Of a stretch of 34,814 nucleotides of DNA, positions 9,009 to 17,536 are shown in pieces. The position numbers and the translations under genes are program-made. Origin of the DNA: Caballeronia pedi. Lineage in GTDB: Bacteria > Pseudomonadota > Gammaproteobacteria > Burkholderiales > Burkholderiaceae. The DNA lies in NCBI RefSeq assembly GCF_001544915.2, contig NZ_FCOE02000059.1, positions 1 to 34,814 of the forward strand, in the 5' to 3' direction. How positions within the stretch are numbered: the stretch's first letter is position 1; each line of letters begins with the position of its first letter. The notes beneath the pieces are model-generated. The model did no database searches, was not told the origin of the DNA, and saw only the letters and a program-made list of their open reading frames with translations.

Positions 9009-9662
9009 TTAGAACTTGAACTGCGAAGGATGCACCGCGTTCTTCAGCGGCGCGACGAGCGTTTCGAACACATCCGACACGCGGAACTGCTTTTCGTCCA
9101 CGCGCGTGATGATCTGCGCCTTCATGACCGGCGCGGCGCCGACGAACGCCGCGATGCGCCCGCCGATCTTCAGTTGCTCCAGAAACTGCTGCGGCATGAC
9201 CGGCAGGCCGCCCGACACGCAGATCACGTCGTAGGGCGCGCCCTGATCCCAGCCGAGCGCGCCGTCGCCGGTGATCACGTCCACGTTCGTCACGCCGTTC
9301 GCGGTGAGATTCTGCTTCGCGAAATCGGCGAGTTCCGGCGAGATTTCGATGCTCGTCACGCTGCGCCCGCGATGCGCGAGCAGCGCCGCCATGTAACCCG
9401 AGCCCGTGCCGATTTCCAGCACGGTTTCGCCCTTGTGAAGCGCGAGTTCCTGCAAGATGCGCGCTTCGACCCTGGGCGCGAGCATGCGCTCGCCGCCGGG
9501 CAGCGGAATTTCGAGGTCCGCGAAAGCGATGTTGCGGTACGCGGCGGGAACGAAGTTCTCGCGCTTGACGATCGCGAGCAGGTTCAGCACGTCCTGGTCC
9601 AGCACTTCCCAGGGGCGAATCTGTTGCTCGATCATGTTGAAACGCGCTTGCTCGATGTTCAT
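9009..9662 (-). CDS. pcm: Protein-L-isoaspartate O-methyltransferase family protein
   Basis: A 217-residue class I SAM-dependent methyltransferase of the PCMT family. The start region RFNMIEQQIRPWEVLD and NFVPAAYRN are family features, and VLEIGTGSGYMAALLA (81-96) is SAM motif I. True Pcm repairs isoaspartyl residues in aged proteins. In this protein the usual substrate loop with GQTIS before the SAM motif is replaced by GERMLAPRVEARIL, so the substrate may differ; the annotation is a family label. An extended -10 promoter lies about 70 bases upstream, and the rhodanese gene follows. Confidence 0.88.
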   Translation of the reverse strand: MNIEQARFNMIEQQIRPWEVLDQDVLNLLAIVKRENFVPAAYRNIAFADLEIPLPGGERMLAPRVEARILQELALHKGETVLEIGTGSGYMAALLAHRGRSVTSIEISPELADFAKQNLTANGVTNVDVITGDGALGWDQGAPYDVICVSGGLPVMPQQFLEQLKIGGRIAAFVGAAPVMKAQIITRVDEKQFRVSDVFETLVAPLKNAVHPSQFKF

Positions 9663-9731
9663 GTTCTGTGTGCGTGGTGGCGACCGGAGCGCACTGCGTC
9701 GCGGCCGGATGCGGGGTCAGAAAACTATGCG

Positions 9732-9740
9732 ATTGTAGCA
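9732..9740 (-). promoter_or_regulatory. Extended -10 promoter for pcm-rhodanese
   Basis: On the minus strand TGCTACAAT (TG-N-TACAAT) lies about 70 bases before the pcm ATG. No good -35 is seen at the expected distance. The match is near consensus for the -10 element. Confidence 0.55.
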
Positions 9741-9769
9741 AAACGAGGGGTTTTCCCGCCCGTTTCGCG

Positions 9770-10390
9770 CTAGTGCGGCAGCCGCATATCGAACTTGAAC
9801 GTGATGAGCCGCGCGATCAGGATGAACGCCGTCGAAATGAGGACGTTGTAGATCGTGTCGACCTCCAGCCGCTCCAGCCCGATATACATCCAGCAGCCCG
9901 CGAACGCGCAGACCGCGTACGGACGCGAGTCGCGCAGGATCAGCGGAATCTCGTTACAGAGCACGTCGCGCAGGACGCCGCCGAACACGCCCGTGACGAC
10001 GCCCATCATCGTCGCGGTGAAGGCGGGCATCTGCGCGTCGAGCGCGATCGAGGTGCCCGATACGCTGAAGAGGCCGAGCCCGACCGCATCGGTGACGAGC
10101 ATCGCGCGCTGATCGAACAGACGCGAGGTCACGCGCAGGAAAAGTGGCGCGAAAATCGCCATCGCGAAGATGAACAGCACGTAATCCTGATGCTCGACCC
10201 AGTAGAACGGGCGGCGCGAGAGCAGCACGTCGCGCACCGTGCCGCCGCCGAACGCGGTGACGAGCGCGACGAGAAACGCGCCGACCGCGTCGAGCCGGCG
10301 CTTGCGCGCCTCGAGAAGCCCGGAGAAGGCGTACGCGAAGATCGCGAGCGCCTCCATGATCGTGATGGCGAGGGTCAGTCTAGGATGCAC
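9770..10390 (-). CDS. TRIC-type trimeric cation channel family protein (YadS/UPF0126-like)
   Basis: A 206-residue inner membrane protein with about seven helices. It contains two copies of the glycine-rich family motif: FGGGTVRDVLL (about 47-57) and VFGGVLRDVL (about 135-144), in the two repeated halves of the fold. Bacterial members are homologues of the trimeric intracellular cation channels and are thought to conduct K+ or other monovalent cations. The start overlaps the end of the upstream Smr gene by 11 bases, so the two are likely one transcription unit. Confidence 0.9.
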   Translation of the reverse strand: MHPRLTLAITIMEALAIFAYAFSGLLEARKRRLDAVGAFLVALVTAFGGGTVRDVLLSRRPFYWVEHQDYVLFIFAMAIFAPLFLRVTSRLFDQRAMLVTDAVGLGLFSVSGTSIALDAQMPAFTATMMGVVTGVFGGVLRDVLCNEIPLILRDSRPYAVCAFAGCWMYIGLERLEVDTIYNVLISTAFILIARLITFKFDMRLPH

Positions 10391-11207
10391 GGCCCGGCCC
10401 CGGATAAGGATGCTTGCCGTGGCCCTTGTCCTGCGGATGGTTATGATGCCGTGGCGCGCCGCCCGGCTGCAGCAGCACGAGCACCGCGCCCGCGCCGCCG
10501 TCGTGAGGCCGCGCCTGACAGAACGCGATCACTTCCGACTTCTGCACGAGCCACGCGCGCACCTTGCCCTTGAGCACCGGCTCGCGGCCGATGGAGCCGA
10601 GCCCCTTGCCGTGGATCACGCGCAGACACCGCAAGCCGCGCTTCACCGATTCGCGGATGAATTCCGCGAGCGCCTCGCGCGCTTCCTCGCGCCGCATGCC
10701 GTGCAGATCGAGCTGCGCCTGCACGATCCACGCGCCGCGCCGCAGCTTCCTCACGACTTCCTGGCTGATGCCGGGGCGGTGGAAGGACAGCGTTTCGTCG
10801 ATATCGAGCAGGCTTTCGGGATCGTATTCGTCGGAGAGCGCTTCCTGCAGCACGGCTTCCTCGTCGCGGCGGCTTTGCAGCGGCACCGGCGGGGGCGGCA
10901 CGCGCGTGACCGTTGTGCGCGGCGGCGTCTTGAGCGGCTCGACCGCGCCGATCGAACGGCGGAACTCGTCGCCATCGACGACGGCCTCGCGCTCGGCGCG
11001 CGCCGCCGCGACGCGTTGCACTTCGCGCTTCTCGGCGTCGGCCTTCAGCGCGCGCTTCAGCGACGACAGACCCGCGAGCCCGTCGCGCTTCACGGCGGCG
11101 GCGACATCGCGCGGCTCGGCCGGCTTCGTATCGACGGACGCGCCCGGACGCGGCGCTTCCTTGCGCCGGACTTTCGGTTCGTTCGGATGTGGGAGATTCT
11201 TCGGCAT
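10380..11207 (-). CDS. Smr domain protein (MutS2 C-terminal-like endonuclease domain)
   Basis: A 275-residue protein. The N-terminal ~160 residues are charged and Pro-rich, probably flexible. The Smr domain follows (about 165-245) with LDLHGMRREEAREALAEFI, the RVIHGKGLGS loop and LKGKVRAWL. Smr domains are nucleic-acid nicking or binding modules; stand-alone proteobacterial members have been linked to DNA repair and, for SmrB, to cleavage of mRNA at collided ribosomes. ATG 11207 is chosen because it gives the start MPKNLPHPNEPKV; an in-frame start 19 codons upstream would run towards the trxB terminator. The C-terminus is His/Gly/Pro-rich and overlaps the TRIC gene. Confidence 0.88.
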   Translation of the reverse strand: MPKNLPHPNEPKVRRKEAPRPGASVDTKPAEPRDVAAAVKRDGLAGLSSLKRALKADAEKREVQRVAAARAEREAVVDGDEFRRSIGAVEPLKTPPRTTVTRVPPPPVPLQSRRDEEAVLQEALSDEYDPESLLDIDETLSFHRPGISQEVVRKLRRGAWIVQAQLDLHGMRREEAREALAEFIRESVKRGLRCLRVIHGKGLGSIGREPVLKGKVRAWLVQKSEVIAFCQARPHDGGAGAVLVLLQPGGAPRHHNHPQDKGHGKHPYPGPGRAS

Positions 11208-11263
11208 CGTTCGGCCAGCGGAAGTCGACAGGAATCGGGTGCCGCGCGCAACGTCGCGCCCCA

Positions 11264-11304
11264 ATGAAAACGGGCCGACGGCGTGAACCGTGGCCCGTTT
11301 TCAT
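11264..11304 (-). terminator. Terminator between trxB and the Smr gene
   Basis: A 13-bp perfect stem, ATGAAAACGGGCC (11264-11276) with GGCCCGTTTTCAT (11292-11304), extends inward with four more pairs. On the minus strand a short TTTT run falls in the 3' arm. It lies 95 bases after the trxB stop; the near-symmetric arms could work in both directions. Confidence 0.75.
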
Positions 11305-11398
11305 CTGCGTGCCGCCATGAACCGGCAGGGCGCTGCAAAAGCGGGCGATCTCCATTTTACCGGCTCGCCGCGCGTCGCCGCGCCCGGATGACGCCCGA

Positions 11399-12394
11399 TC
11401 AGCGGTCCGCTTCGTGGCTCATCGAATGCGGAGTCGGCGTTTCGTCGATGGTTTCGAGGTAGCGCTGCGCGTCGAGCGCGGCCATGCAGCCCGTGCCCGC
11501 GCTCGTGATCGCCTGGCGATATACGTGATCCTGCACGTCGCCCGCCGCGAACACGCCGGGGATGCTGGTCGCGGTGGCGTCGCCCGTGGTGCCGCCCTTC
11601 GTGATGATGTAGCCGTTCTTCATCTCGAGCTGGTTGATGAAGAGATCGGTGTTCGGCTTGTGCCCGATCGCGACGAACACGCCTTGCAGCGCGATGTCGG
11701 TGGTGTTGCCCGACTGCGTATCCTTGATGCGCAGTCCGGTGACGCCGGATTGATCGCCGGTGACTTCGTCGAGGACGTGATTCCATTTGATATCGACGAT
11801 GCCTTCCTTTTCCTTCGCGAGCAGGCGATCGATGAGAATCGGCTCGGCGCGGAACTTGTCGCGGCGATGCACGACCGTCACCTTCTTCGCGATGCCCGCG
11901 AGATAGATCGCTTCTTCGACCGCGGTGTTGCCGCCGCCGATCACCGCGACTTCGCCGTTGCGATAGAAGAAGCCGTCGCAGGTTGCGCAGGCCGATACGC
12001 CCTTGCCCATGAACGCTTCTTCCGACGGCACGCCGAGATATTGCGCCGATGCGCCCGTGGCGATGACGAGCGAGTCGCAGGTGTACTCGCCCGAATCGCC
12101 GATCAGACGGAACGGTCGCTCGTTGAGCTTCGCGGTGTGGATGTGATCGAACACGATCTCGGTGTTGAAGCGGCGCGCATGTTCCTCGAAACGCTGCATC
12201 AGTTCCGGGCCCTGCACCCCCGACGGGTCCGCCGGCCAGTTCTCGACGTCCGTGGTGGTCATCAGCTGGCCGCCTTGCGCCAGGCCGGTGATGAGCAGCG
12301 GCGACAGGTTCGCGCGCGCGGCGTACACCGCGGCGGAGTAACCGGCGGGGCCGGAACCGAGAATCAGCACTTTGGCGTGTTTGGGCGAAGACAT
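11399..12394 (-). CDS. trxB: Thioredoxin-disulfide reductase
   Basis: TrxB uses NADPH and FAD to reduce thioredoxin in the cytoplasm. The 331-residue protein has the FAD-binding GSGPAGYSAAVYAAR near the N-terminus, the redox motif CATC (Cys136/Cys139) in SACATCDGFFYR, the NADPH-binding GGGNTAVEEA (about 153-162), HRRDKFRA for the NADPH 2'-phosphate, and the C-terminal GVFAAGDVQD FAD motif. Length and motifs are complete. It is divergent from ftsK with a 361-base gap and has a TATAAT-type promoter upstream. Confidence 0.97.
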   Translation of the reverse strand: MSSPKHAKVLILGSGPAGYSAAVYAARANLSPLLITGLAQGGQLMTTTDVENWPADPSGVQGPELMQRFEEHARRFNTEIVFDHIHTAKLNERPFRLIGDSGEYTCDSLVIATGASAQYLGVPSEEAFMGKGVSACATCDGFFYRNGEVAVIGGGNTAVEEAIYLAGIAKKVTVVHRRDKFRAEPILIDRLLAKEKEGIVDIKWNHVLDEVTGDQSGVTGLRIKDTQSGNTTDIALQGVFVAIGHKPNTDLFINQLEMKNGYIITKGGTTGDATATSIPGVFAAGDVQDHVYRQAITSAGTGCMAALDAQRYLETIDETPTPHSMSHEADR

Positions 12395-12522
12395 GATGAT
12401 GGTCCGTTTTTGATGGTCAGCTCGGAAACTTCGACACCAGCGAAGACGCCGGCGGCGTGGCGCGTGGCCGCGAGACGGCGCCGGCGCGCTTCCGATGAAC
12501 CGTATTTAGGTGCAAAAGAGGG

Positions 12523-12528
12523 ATTATA
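12523..12528 (-). promoter_or_regulatory. Candidate -10 box for trxB
   Basis: A perfect TATAAT on the minus strand lies about 130 bases upstream of the trxB ATG. The sequence 16-18 bases further upstream is a poor -35. Confidence 0.45.
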
Positions 12529-12576
12529 AAGGCCGCTGGAAAAGCCTTCCGAGTGAACCTTTCAATCGGTTTGATA

Positions 12577-12598
12577 GGCCCGGCGGGTGGGCCGGGCC
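12577..12598. repeat. GC-rich inverted repeat between trxB and ftsK
   Basis: GGCCCGGC and GCCGGGCC form an 8-bp stem with a six-base loop. No T run follows on either strand, so it is not a standard terminator. Its role is unknown. Confidence 0.45.
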
Positions 12599-12675
12599 GC
12601 GTGACGAGCGCGTGACGAGTGTTACAGGTTGCAAGAACGCGGCCGTTTTTGCGCCGTTCACTGCAATGCAGCGTT

Positions 12676-12681
12676 TACAAT
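12676..12681 (+). promoter_or_regulatory. Candidate -10 box for ftsK-lolA
   Basis: TACAAT lies 75 bases before the ftsK ATG. No -35 hexamer at the usual distance was found, so support is moderate to weak. Confidence 0.35.
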
Positions 12682-12755
12682 AGGCCACCGTTCCATGCGG
12701 CCCCGGTGCATCGGCGCGAGGCCGCAAGCAAGCGACACACAGCGACACCGAATCA

Positions 12756-15071
12756 ATGGCCAAAGCTACCTATTCCGCGAGCCCGCAGGCATTGCCGCAC
12801 CGCATGTCGCGGCTCTTCACCGAAATTCGCTGGATTCTCCAGGTCGCGCTCGGACTCTTCCTCGTGATGGCGCTGCTCTCGTACAGCCGCAAGGACCCGA
12901 GCTGGACCCATGCGGTGAGCATCGATCACATCTCGAACTGGGCGGGGCGCGTCGGCGCGTACACGTCGGACATTCTGCTGCTCGTGTTCGGGCTGTCCTC
13001 GTACTGGCTGATCGTGCTGCTCGCGCGGCGCATCGTCGCGAACTATCGGCGTATCACGCTGCCGCCCGTCGTCGATGAAGACGCGCCGAAGGATCGCACC
13101 TGGCTCGCCGAAGCGTTCGCGTTCGTGCTGGTGCTGCTCGCGAGCGACGGCATCGAGGCGCTGCGCATGTGGTCGCTCAAGGTGCAGTTGCCGCGCGCGC
13201 CGGGCGGCGTCGTCGGCGACGTGGTCGCGCGGCATGTATCGCATGCGCTCGGCTTCACGGGCGCCACGCTCTTTCTGCTGATCGCGCTGGCGATCGGCCT
13301 GTCGCTGTATTTCCGCTTTTCGTGGCTGTCCGTATGCGAGAAGGTGGGAGACGGCATCCTCAACGCGATCACCGGCGCGCAACTGCGCCGCGAAGCGGGC
13401 CGCGACCGCAAGCTCGGCGAAGCCGCCGCGGTCAAGCGCGAAGGCAAGGTGGTGCGCTCGCGCGAAAAGAGCGAGGACCACGAGCCGGTGATGATCGTGC
13501 CCGCCGCGCCCGCGCCCGCGCGTTCCGAGCGCGCCGAGAAGGAAAAGCAGGTGCCGCTCTTCAAGGACCTGCCGGGCGATTCCACGCTGCCGCCGCTCGC
13601 GCTGCTCGATGCGCCGCCGAAGACGCAGGAAACCATCGCCGCCGATACGCTCGAATACACGTCGCGTCTCATCGAGAAGAAGCTGAAGGACTTCGGCGTC
13701 GAGGTGAGCGTGGTCGCGGCGTATCCGGGGCCGGTCGTCACGCGCTACGAGATCGAACCGGCGACGGGCGTGAAGGGCAGTCAGATCGTCGGGCTCGGGA
13801 AGGACCTCGCGCGTTCGCTGTCGCTGGTGTCGATCCGCGTCGTCGAGACCATTCCGGGCAAGAACTTCATGGCGCTCGAATTGCCGAACCAGCGCCGTCA
13901 GACCGTGAAGCTCTCCGAGATTCTCGGCTCCGAAGTCTACGCGAACGGCGCCTCGCCGCTGACGATGGGCCTCGGCAAGGACATCGGCGGCAATCCGGTC
14001 TGCGCCGATCTCGCGAAGATGCCTCACTTGCTGGTCGCGGGCACGACGGGCTCGGGCAAGTCGGTCGGCATCAACGCGATGATTCTCTCGCTGCTCTACA
14101 AGGCGAGCGCGGATCAGGTGCGCCTCATCCTCATCGACCCGAAGATGCTCGAAATGAGCGTCTACGAAGGCATTCCACACTTGCTGTGTCCGGTCGTCAC
14201 CGACATGCGGCAGGCCGGCCACGCGCTCAACTGGGCGGTCGCGGAAATGGAGCGCCGCTACAAGCTGATGAGCAAGATGGGCGTGCGCAATCTCGCGAGC
14301 TTCAACACCAAGATCGACGAAGCGAAAAAGCGCGACGAAAAGATTCCGAACCCGTTCAGCCTCACGCCGGACGAGCCCGAACCGCTCACGCGCCTGCCGC
14401 ACATCGTCGTCGTGATCGACGAGCTCGCCGACCTGATGATGGTCGTCGGCAAGAAGGTCGAAGAGCTGATCGCGCGCATCGCGCAGAAGGCGCGCGCGGC
14501 GGGCATCCACCTGATTCTGGCGACGCAGCGTCCGTCCGTGGACGTGATCACCGGCCTCATCAAGGCGAACGTGCCGACGCGCATGGCGTTCCAGGTGTCG
14601 TCGAAGATCGATTCGCGCACGATTCTCGATCAGCAGGGCGCCGAGTCGCTGCTCGGCATGGGCGACATGCTCTATCTGCCGCCGGGCTCCGGCCTGCCGG
14701 TGCGCGTGCACGGCGCGTTCGTCTCGGACGAGGAAGTGCATCGCGTCGTCGACAAGCTGAAGGAACACGGCGAGCCGAACTATATCGAGGGCATTCTCGA
14801 AGGCGGCCTCGCGGGCGAGGGCGACGAAGGCTCGGCGGGCGCGGGCGGAACCGCCGGCGCCGATGGCGAGTCGGACCCCTTGTACGATCAGGCGGTCGAG
14901 GTCGTCATCAAGAACCGGCGCGCATCGATTTCGCTCGTGCAGCGGCATTTGCGCATCGGCTACAACCGCGCGGCGCGTCTGCTCGAACAGATGGAGAACT
15001 CGGGGCTCGTGTCGGCGATGTCGTCGAACGGCAACCGCGAAATCCTGACGCCGGCGCGCGACGAGCAATGA
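12756..15071 (+). CDS. ftsK: DNA translocase FtsK
   Basis: FtsK is a hexameric ATPase at the division septum that pumps DNA and activates dimer resolution at dif. The 771-residue protein has four N-terminal membrane helices (within 25-190), a short charged linker, then the motor domain. Walker A is GTTGSGKS (about 429-436) and Walker B VVVIDELAD (about 550). The RecA-like core continues through ATQRPSVDVITG. The C-terminal gamma domain, a winged helix that reads KOPS sequences, is seen as YDQAVEVVIKNRRASISLVQRHLRIGYNRAARLLEQME. The linker is short compared with E. coli FtsK (1329 residues), as in SpoIIIE-sized family members. lolA follows 32 bases downstream, as is common in proteobacteria. 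Confidence 0.97.
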   Translation: MAKATYSASPQALPHRMSRLFTEIRWILQVALGLFLVMALLSYSRKDPSWTHAVSIDHISNWAGRVGAYTSDILLLVFGLSSYWLIVLLARRIVANYRRITLPPVVDEDAPKDRTWLAEAFAFVLVLLASDGIEALRMWSLKVQLPRAPGGVVGDVVARHVSHALGFTGATLFLLIALAIGLSLYFRFSWLSVCEKVGDGILNAITGAQLRREAGRDRKLGEAAAVKREGKVVRSREKSEDHEPVMIVPAAPAPARSERAEKEKQVPLFKDLPGDSTLPPLALLDAPPKTQETIAADTLEYTSRLIEKKLKDFGVEVSVVAAYPGPVVTRYEIEPATGVKGSQIVGLGKDLARSLSLVSIRVVETIPGKNFMALELPNQRRQTVKLSEILGSEVYANGASPLTMGLGKDIGGNPVCADLAKMPHLLVAGTTGSGKSVGINAMILSLLYKASADQVRLILIDPKMLEMSVYEGIPHLLCPVVTDMRQAGHALNWAVAEMERRYKLMSKMGVRNLASFNTKIDEAKKRDEKIPNPFSLTPDEPEPLTRLPHIVVVIDELADLMMVVGKKVEELIARIAQKARAAGIHLILATQRPSVDVITGLIKANVPTRMAFQVSSKIDSRTILDQQGAESLLGMGDMLYLPPGSGLPVRVHGAFVSDEEVHRVVDKLKEHGEPNYIEGILEGGLAGEGDEGSAGAGGTAGADGESDPLYDQAVEVVIKNRRASISLVQRHLRIGYNRAARLLEQMENSGLVSAMSSNGNREILTPARDEQ

Positions 15072-15103
15072 CGCGCGCCGGGAATCAAAGGGAGAACACA
15101 ACG

Positions 15104-15784
15104 ATGAAACACCATACGGGGAACCGCACGCTCAAGGTCTTGAGCGCTGCATTGTTTTCGGCGTCGATGCTGTTTGCATCGCACGCATTCGCGAGCGGCA
15201 CGGAACAGTTGAAGGCATTCGTGTCGCAGGTGCGCGCGGCGCGCGGCGACTTCACGCAGCAGGAAATCAAGGCGCCCGGCAAAGCGAACAACGGCGCCAC
15301 TTCGACCACGGTGCCGACCAAGGGCGCGACCTCCAGCGGCACGTTCATGTTCGCGCGGCCAGGCAAGTTCATCTGGTCCTATCAGAAGCCGTATTCGCAA
15401 ATCCTGCAGGCCGATGGCGACAAGCTCTACGTCTACGACAAGGACCTGAATCAGGTCACGGTGCGCACGCTCGGCGGTTCGCTCGGCGCGAGCCCGGCGG
15501 CGATTCTGTTCGGCAGCAACGATCTGGAAAAGAACTTCAACCTGCGTGATGCGGGCGAGAAGGGCGGCATCGACTGGCTCGAACTCACGCCGAAGGCGAA
15601 GGACACGCAGTTCGAGACGGTCGGCATCGGCTTCAAGGACGGCAACCTGCAGGCGATGGAACTGCATGACGTGTTCGGCAATGTCACGCTGCTCACGTTC
15701 TCGAACATCCAGAAGAACCCGCCGATCAAGAGCGATACCTTCAAGTTCACCGTGCCGAAGGGCGCGGACGTGATCAACGGGTAA
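15104..15784 (+). CDS. lolA: Outer-membrane lipoprotein carrier protein LolA
   Basis: LolA is the periplasmic chaperone that takes lipoproteins from LolCDE to LolB. The 226-residue precursor has a signal peptide with probable cleavage after AFA30. Family features include RGDFTQQEI, FMFARPGKFIWSYQKPYSQ and the C-terminal LLTFSNIQKNPPI. A Thr/Gly/Ala-rich insert of about 25 residues separates FTQQEIKAPG from SSGTFMFARPG, longer than in E. coli LolA. The start ATG 15104 follows AAAGGGAG. It is co-transcribed with ftsK and converges on the next gene after 8 bases. Confidence 0.95.
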   Translation: MKHHTGNRTLKVLSAALFSASMLFASHAFASGTEQLKAFVSQVRAARGDFTQQEIKAPGKANNGATSTTVPTKGATSSGTFMFARPGKFIWSYQKPYSQILQADGDKLYVYDKDLNQVTVRTLGGSLGASPAAILFGSNDLEKNFNLRDAGEKGGIDWLELTPKAKDTQFETVGIGFKDGNLQAMELHDVFGNVTLLTFSNIQKNPPIKSDTFKFTVPKGADVING

Positions 15785-15792
15785 GCACGCGT

Positions 15793-16260
15793 TCAGTCAT
15801 AGATCGTCACGAGGGTCACGCCCTCGGCGGACGGCGAAGCATAGTCATGCGCGCGCATCGACAGCGTGCCGCCGAGCGGGCCTACCTCATACTTCCCGGC
15901 GGCATCGGGCTTGACGAGCCGTCCCTTGCCATCCTTGAACGTTGCGGTGACCGTACCCGCGCGGCCTGCGCCGCTCGCGGTTGACAGCGTCAGCTCTGCC
16001 TTAGGTGGATTGTGCGGGTCGGGAAGGAAAGTCACATAGGTCGTTCGGCCGCCCGTCTCGGTCATGTGCGTCCCCGCCGTGGCTGATATGCGCGATCCGC
16101 CCGAGGGTTCAACGGACACATTGAACGGCGGCGCCACCAGCGCGCCGCTGAAATAAATGACGCCGCCAGCCGCCGCGGCTTCGACGGAGCAATAGACCGT
16201 CGCGCTCGCCATTGCGATTCGTGCAGCGAGCCTCGCACCTCTCAGATTTGCTATGTTCAT
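15793..16260 (-). CDS. Secreted protein with pilin-like N-terminal strand, function unknown
   Basis: A 155-residue exported protein: Arg-containing N-terminus, hydrophobic stretch and Ala-rich cleavage region ending near residue 31. The mature start GGVIYFSGALVAPPFNVSVEPSG resembles the first strands of type 1 fimbrial subunits, but the pilin Cys pair is absent (Phe/Asn where Cys would be), so this is only a resemblance. The remainder is Gly/Thr-rich and probably beta. ATG 16260 has a strong ribosome site (GAGGAAAAG). It converges on lolA. I do not recognise a named family. Confidence 0.72.
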   Translation of the reverse strand: MNIANLRGARLAARIAMASATVYCSVEAAAAGGVIYFSGALVAPPFNVSVEPSGGSRISATAGTHMTETGGRTTYVTFLPDPHNPPKAELTLSTASGAGRAGTVTATFKDGKGRLVKPDAAGKYEVGPLGGTLSMRAHDYASPSAEGVTLVTIYD

Positions 16261-16510
16261 CTTTTCCTCATCAAAGGAAAGTGTGCTGTTTTACGCAGAG
16301 TTGGCGTTCCAGCACGACGGGAACACGCGCATCCCGCCTCCGAAGGAAGCGTTAAACCTTATTTTGAGATGCGCGCCTAATGATATTCGGAAAAATCTTA
16401 TTGCCCTGGTGATGCGTCTTTGATGTTGAACCAAAAAATATGTACTGTTTGCTGTAAAGCATTTGTAATTATCAATTGTTTGCTTTATATCAAATAAATG
16501 GACGTATCCG
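16261..16510. other. AT-rich intergenic region
   Basis: These 250 bases, mainly 16370-16510, are clearly richer in A+T than the flanks. They lie between the stop of the LysR gene and the start of the secreted-protein gene, both minus strand. A 98-codon minus frame crosses into the LysR gene but has no codon bias or ribosome site. The base composition suggests promoter DNA for the secreted protein or acquired sequence. Confidence 0.45.
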
Positions 16511-17434
16511 TTACGCGTGCGCGGCTCGCATGTCATCAATAAATGCCTCGACGATTTCGCGTTTTGCTTCACGCGCATCGCTTGCACGCTCCGCGCGCGT
16601 GACCATCTGAAATGCGACGCGATAGCGCATCGCCTGCGGATTCAATGGCGCGAGCAAACCGTCCTTCACATACGGCGCGGCGAAATGCTCGGGCAGATAG
16701 CCGAGATGCCGTCCCGACAACACGAGCATCGCGACGGCCTCCATGTTGTCCGCGAGCGCGCCGATATTGCGCGGCGTGAGTTCGCCCGCCTCGGGCAGCG
16801 GATAGCTGCGCCACGCCCAGTCATGCTCGAACGCCTGCGTCACGCCGACGTGTCCGGCCCGCGCGAACAACGGATGCTCGCGCCCGCAATACGCGAGTTG
16901 ATCCTCCGCGAAGATCTCCGTGTAATCGAGCGATGGCACGCGATGCCAGAAATACCCGATCGCCATCTGAATGCGTTCGGCCAGCAGCATTTCCTCCAGT
17001 TCGCCCGGCGAGCGCACGAGCACCGCGAAGCGCACGGATTCATCGCGCTGCCGGAATCGCGCGATCGCCTGACTGACGCGCGCATTTGCGCTGACGGGCG
17101 TGTTGCCGATCATCCCGAGCGTGAGCGTGCCGACGAGCTTCTTGCCGACATTGCGCGCAGTCGAGTCGAAGGTGTCGATAGCCCCGAGCAGTGTCCTGCA
17201 CGCGTCGACGAACTGTTCGCCGCGCGAGGTCAGCGCGAAGCCGCCGCGTCCGCGCTCGCAGAGCCGGTAGCCGAGCCGCGTTTCGAGCGTCGCGAGCTGC
17301 GTGCTGATGGTCGATTGCCCGACGTTGAGCGTCGCCTGCGCCGACGAGACACCGCCCGCATCGACGATGGCGAGAAACACGCGGATCAGGCGCAGATCGA
17401 GGTCGGAAAGGTGCGTGAACATGGGCGGCGCCAT
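16511..17434 (-). CDS. LysR-family transcriptional regulator
   Basis: A 307-residue LysR-type regulator. The N-terminal winged helix (about 10-70) reads LIRVFLAIVDAGGVSSAQATLNVGQSTISTQLATLETRLGYRLCERGRGGFALTSRG. A linker helix and two-lobed effector domain follow. It is divergent from the ureohydrolase gene with ~100 bases between, the usual arrangement for a LysR activator and its target; I infer it senses a guanidino compound or a product. ATG 17434 abuts a perfect dyad; the in-frame ATG at 17422 (residue 5) is an alternative. Neither start has a clear ribosome site. Confidence 0.93.
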   Translation of the reverse strand: MAPPMFTHLSDLDLRLIRVFLAIVDAGGVSSAQATLNVGQSTISTQLATLETRLGYRLCERGRGGFALTSRGEQFVDACRTLLGAIDTFDSTARNVGKKLVGTLTLGMIGNTPVSANARVSQAIARFRQRDESVRFAVLVRSPGELEEMLLAERIQMAIGYFWHRVPSLDYTEIFAEDQLAYCGREHPLFARAGHVGVTQAFEHDWAWRSYPLPEAGELTPRNIGALADNMEAVAMLVLSGRHLGYLPEHFAAPYVKDGLLAPLNPQAMRYRVAFQMVTRAERASDAREAKREIVEAFIDDMRAAHA

Positions 17435-17435
17435 T

Positions 17436-17455
17436 ACATCGATAAATATCGATGT
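17436..17455. promoter_or_regulatory. 20-bp dyad, probable LysR operator
   Basis: ACATCGATAAATATCGATGT has perfect 8-bp arms (ACATCGAT / ATCGATGT) around AAAT. It lies in the divergent LysR/ureohydrolase gap, one base before the LysR ATG and 81 bases before the ureohydrolase ATG. LysR proteins bind interrupted dyads of the T-N11-A type in such gaps. Binding is inferred from symmetry and position. Confidence 0.65.
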
Positions 17456-17536
17456 TAAGTTATTTTCAGCGCGATTTCATCCTCGTGTAAAAGCGGCTAT
17501 TAATGTCGGGACGACAACCCGCACACATCCGACGCC

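Larger units (their letters stand above)
12395..12755. other. Divergent trxB/ftsK intergenic region
   Basis: This 361-base region holds the trxB promoter (12523-12528), a GC-rich hairpin (12577-12598) and a candidate ftsK -10 (12676-12681). A 79-codon frame on the minus strand runs into the ftsK start but lacks a ribosome site. I see no gene here. Confidence 0.6.

Noticed and set aside
12524..12763. 79-codon minus frame with a Cys cluster in the trxB/ftsK gap
   Set aside because: The spaced Cys pairs looked like a zinc finger, but it overlaps the ftsK start, has no ribosome site and the C-terminal half covers promoter DNA.
12753..15101. 782-codon minus-strand open frame opposite ftsK
   Set aside because: Shadow of ftsK: no domain features, Arg/Asp/His-rich, and FtsK motifs are complete on the other strand.
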